A program made the position numbers and the translations under genes. The notes beneath the pieces were generated by a model. That model ran no database searches. It had not been told where the DNA came from and saw only the letters and a list, made by a program, of their open reading frames with translations. Positions 12,695-13,248 of a DNA stretch of 13,248 bases are shown piece by piece; the first letter of the stretch is position 1; the number at the start of each line of letters is the position of its first letter. The DNA comes from an uncultured Clostridia bacterium (GTDB lineage: Bacteria; Bacillota; Clostridia; Oscillospirales; Oscillospiraceae), in the NCBI GenBank assembly GCA_945946745.1, contig CAMEWZ010000031.1, positions 1-13,248 of the forward strand. The letters are read 5' to 3'.

Positions 12695-13248
12695 TTATTC
12701 CAGAAATCCGTTCACGTCCACAAACGCGCTGACGCCCTTGTTGGCCTTATCCTTGCTGAACTGCCGCAGCAGGTAGGCCAGCAGCAGCCGCAGATTCCGG
12801 GTCATATGGCATCGCAGCGTCAGTTGATAGCGGAAATTGTAGTTGATTTTGGGCACAACGCAGGGGGCAGGCCCCAGCACCGCGCAGCGTTCCTCCCGGT
12901 ATTCCGGCTGGCGCAGGCAGGCTTGCAAGCTTTCCCGCAGCTTGGCCGCCCCCCGCAGCACCGCCGTTTCCTCCTGTCCCAGGAAGACCACGCAGGCCAT
13001 ATCGCCAAAGGGCGGGGCGTTCTGCACCCGGCGCAGATGGATTTCCAGATTGTAAAAGCCGTCATAGTCCTGCCGGGCGGCCAGCCGAATGACCTGATGC
13101 TCCGGCACCAGGGTCTGGATCATGGCGCGGCCCGGGGTATCCCCCCGTCCGGCCCGGCCCACCACCTGGGTGAGCATATTGAAGGTGGTCTCCCCCGCCC
13201 GAAAGCCGCCGGTATACAGGCTCAAATCCGCGTCCAGCACGCCAACCA
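12695..13248 (-). CDS. priA: Primosomal replication restart helicase PriA, C-terminal part (truncated by window edge)
   Basis: PriA recognises stalled forks and reloads the replicative helicase. Only the last 184 or so codons are in the window; the 5' part lies beyond 13248. What is visible is the end of helicase domain 2: VLDADLSLYTGGFRAGE and QVVGRAGRG (helicase motif VI region, with the Arg residues that sense ATP), then the PriA C-terminal domain with NAPPFGDMACVVFLG, LGPAPCVVPKINYNFRYQL and the closing DVNGFLE, equivalent to the DVDP ending of other PriA. The reading frame continues open to the window edge. It is followed after 20 nt by def, as in B. subtilis. Confidence 0.96.
   Translation of the reverse strand, partial: VGVLDADLSLYTGGFRAGETTFNMLTQVVGRAGRGDTPGRAMIQTLVPEHQVIRLAARQDYDGFYNLEIHLRRVQNAPPFGDMACVVFLGQEETAVLRGAAKLRESLQACLRQPEYREERCAVLGPAPCVVPKINYNFRYQLTLRCHMTRNLRLLLAYLLRQFSKDKANKGVSAFVDVNGFLE

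Noticed and set aside
1..13248. tRNA, rRNA, riboswitch, defence or toxin-antitoxin genes
   Set aside because: Both strands were read for such genes; none with supporting motifs was found, and nearly all of the sequence is accounted for by housekeeping genes and repeats.

Overview
This window holds two back-to-back housekeeping gene clusters of a Gram-positive bacterium, every gene on the minus strand, separated by a block rich in palindromic repeats. The gene order priA-def-fmt-rsmB-rlmN-prpC-prkC-rsgA is the classic Firmicutes order known from Bacillus subtilis. The high GC content, the Clostridia-type L3 sequence and the style of the intergenic repeats suggest a GC-rich gut clostridium of the Oscillospiraceae/Ruminococcaceae type. 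The genus cannot be fixed from the sequence alone.

Right part (13248 down to 4955): the C-terminal end of PriA helicase, then peptide deformylase (TTG start), methionyl-tRNA formyltransferase, RsmB 16S rRNA methyltransferase, RlmN 23S rRNA/tRNA methyltransferase, PP2C phosphatase, PASTA-domain Ser/Thr kinase and RsgA GTPase. From fmt to rsgA the genes abut, overlap by 1-4 nt or are 31 nt apart. The unit links initiator tRNA formylation and nascent-chain deformylation, rRNA modification and ribosome assembly, and a phosphorylation switch that senses the cell wall. The only wide gap, between def and fmt, is filled almost entirely by a palindromic element of about 200 bp.

Middle part (4954 to 4009): no protein gene. 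It holds four kinds of structure: (i) two A-B repeat modules in tandem, bracketed by 47-bp inverted repeats, with one more A module outside; (ii) an AT-rich hairpin with T-runs on both sides; (iii) a textbook sigma-A promoter (TTGACA, 17 nt, TAGAAT); (iv) a structured 5' leader of about 270 nt.

Left part (4008 to 1): the S10 ribosomal protein operon in canonical order, rpsJ-rplC-rplD-rplW-rplB-rpsS-rplV-rpsC, the last truncated by the window edge. Details worth attention are a 119-nt structured gap before rplC, an L3 C-terminal tail carrying a duplicated 8-residue unit, and an L22 whose exit-tunnel hairpin lacks the usual PRAxGRAxR consensus.

I found no defence system, phage gene, CRISPR array, transposase, tRNA or rRNA. 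The least explained content is the palindromic repeat family, present at two loci with different outer inverted repeats and with paired base changes that keep the hairpins intact.
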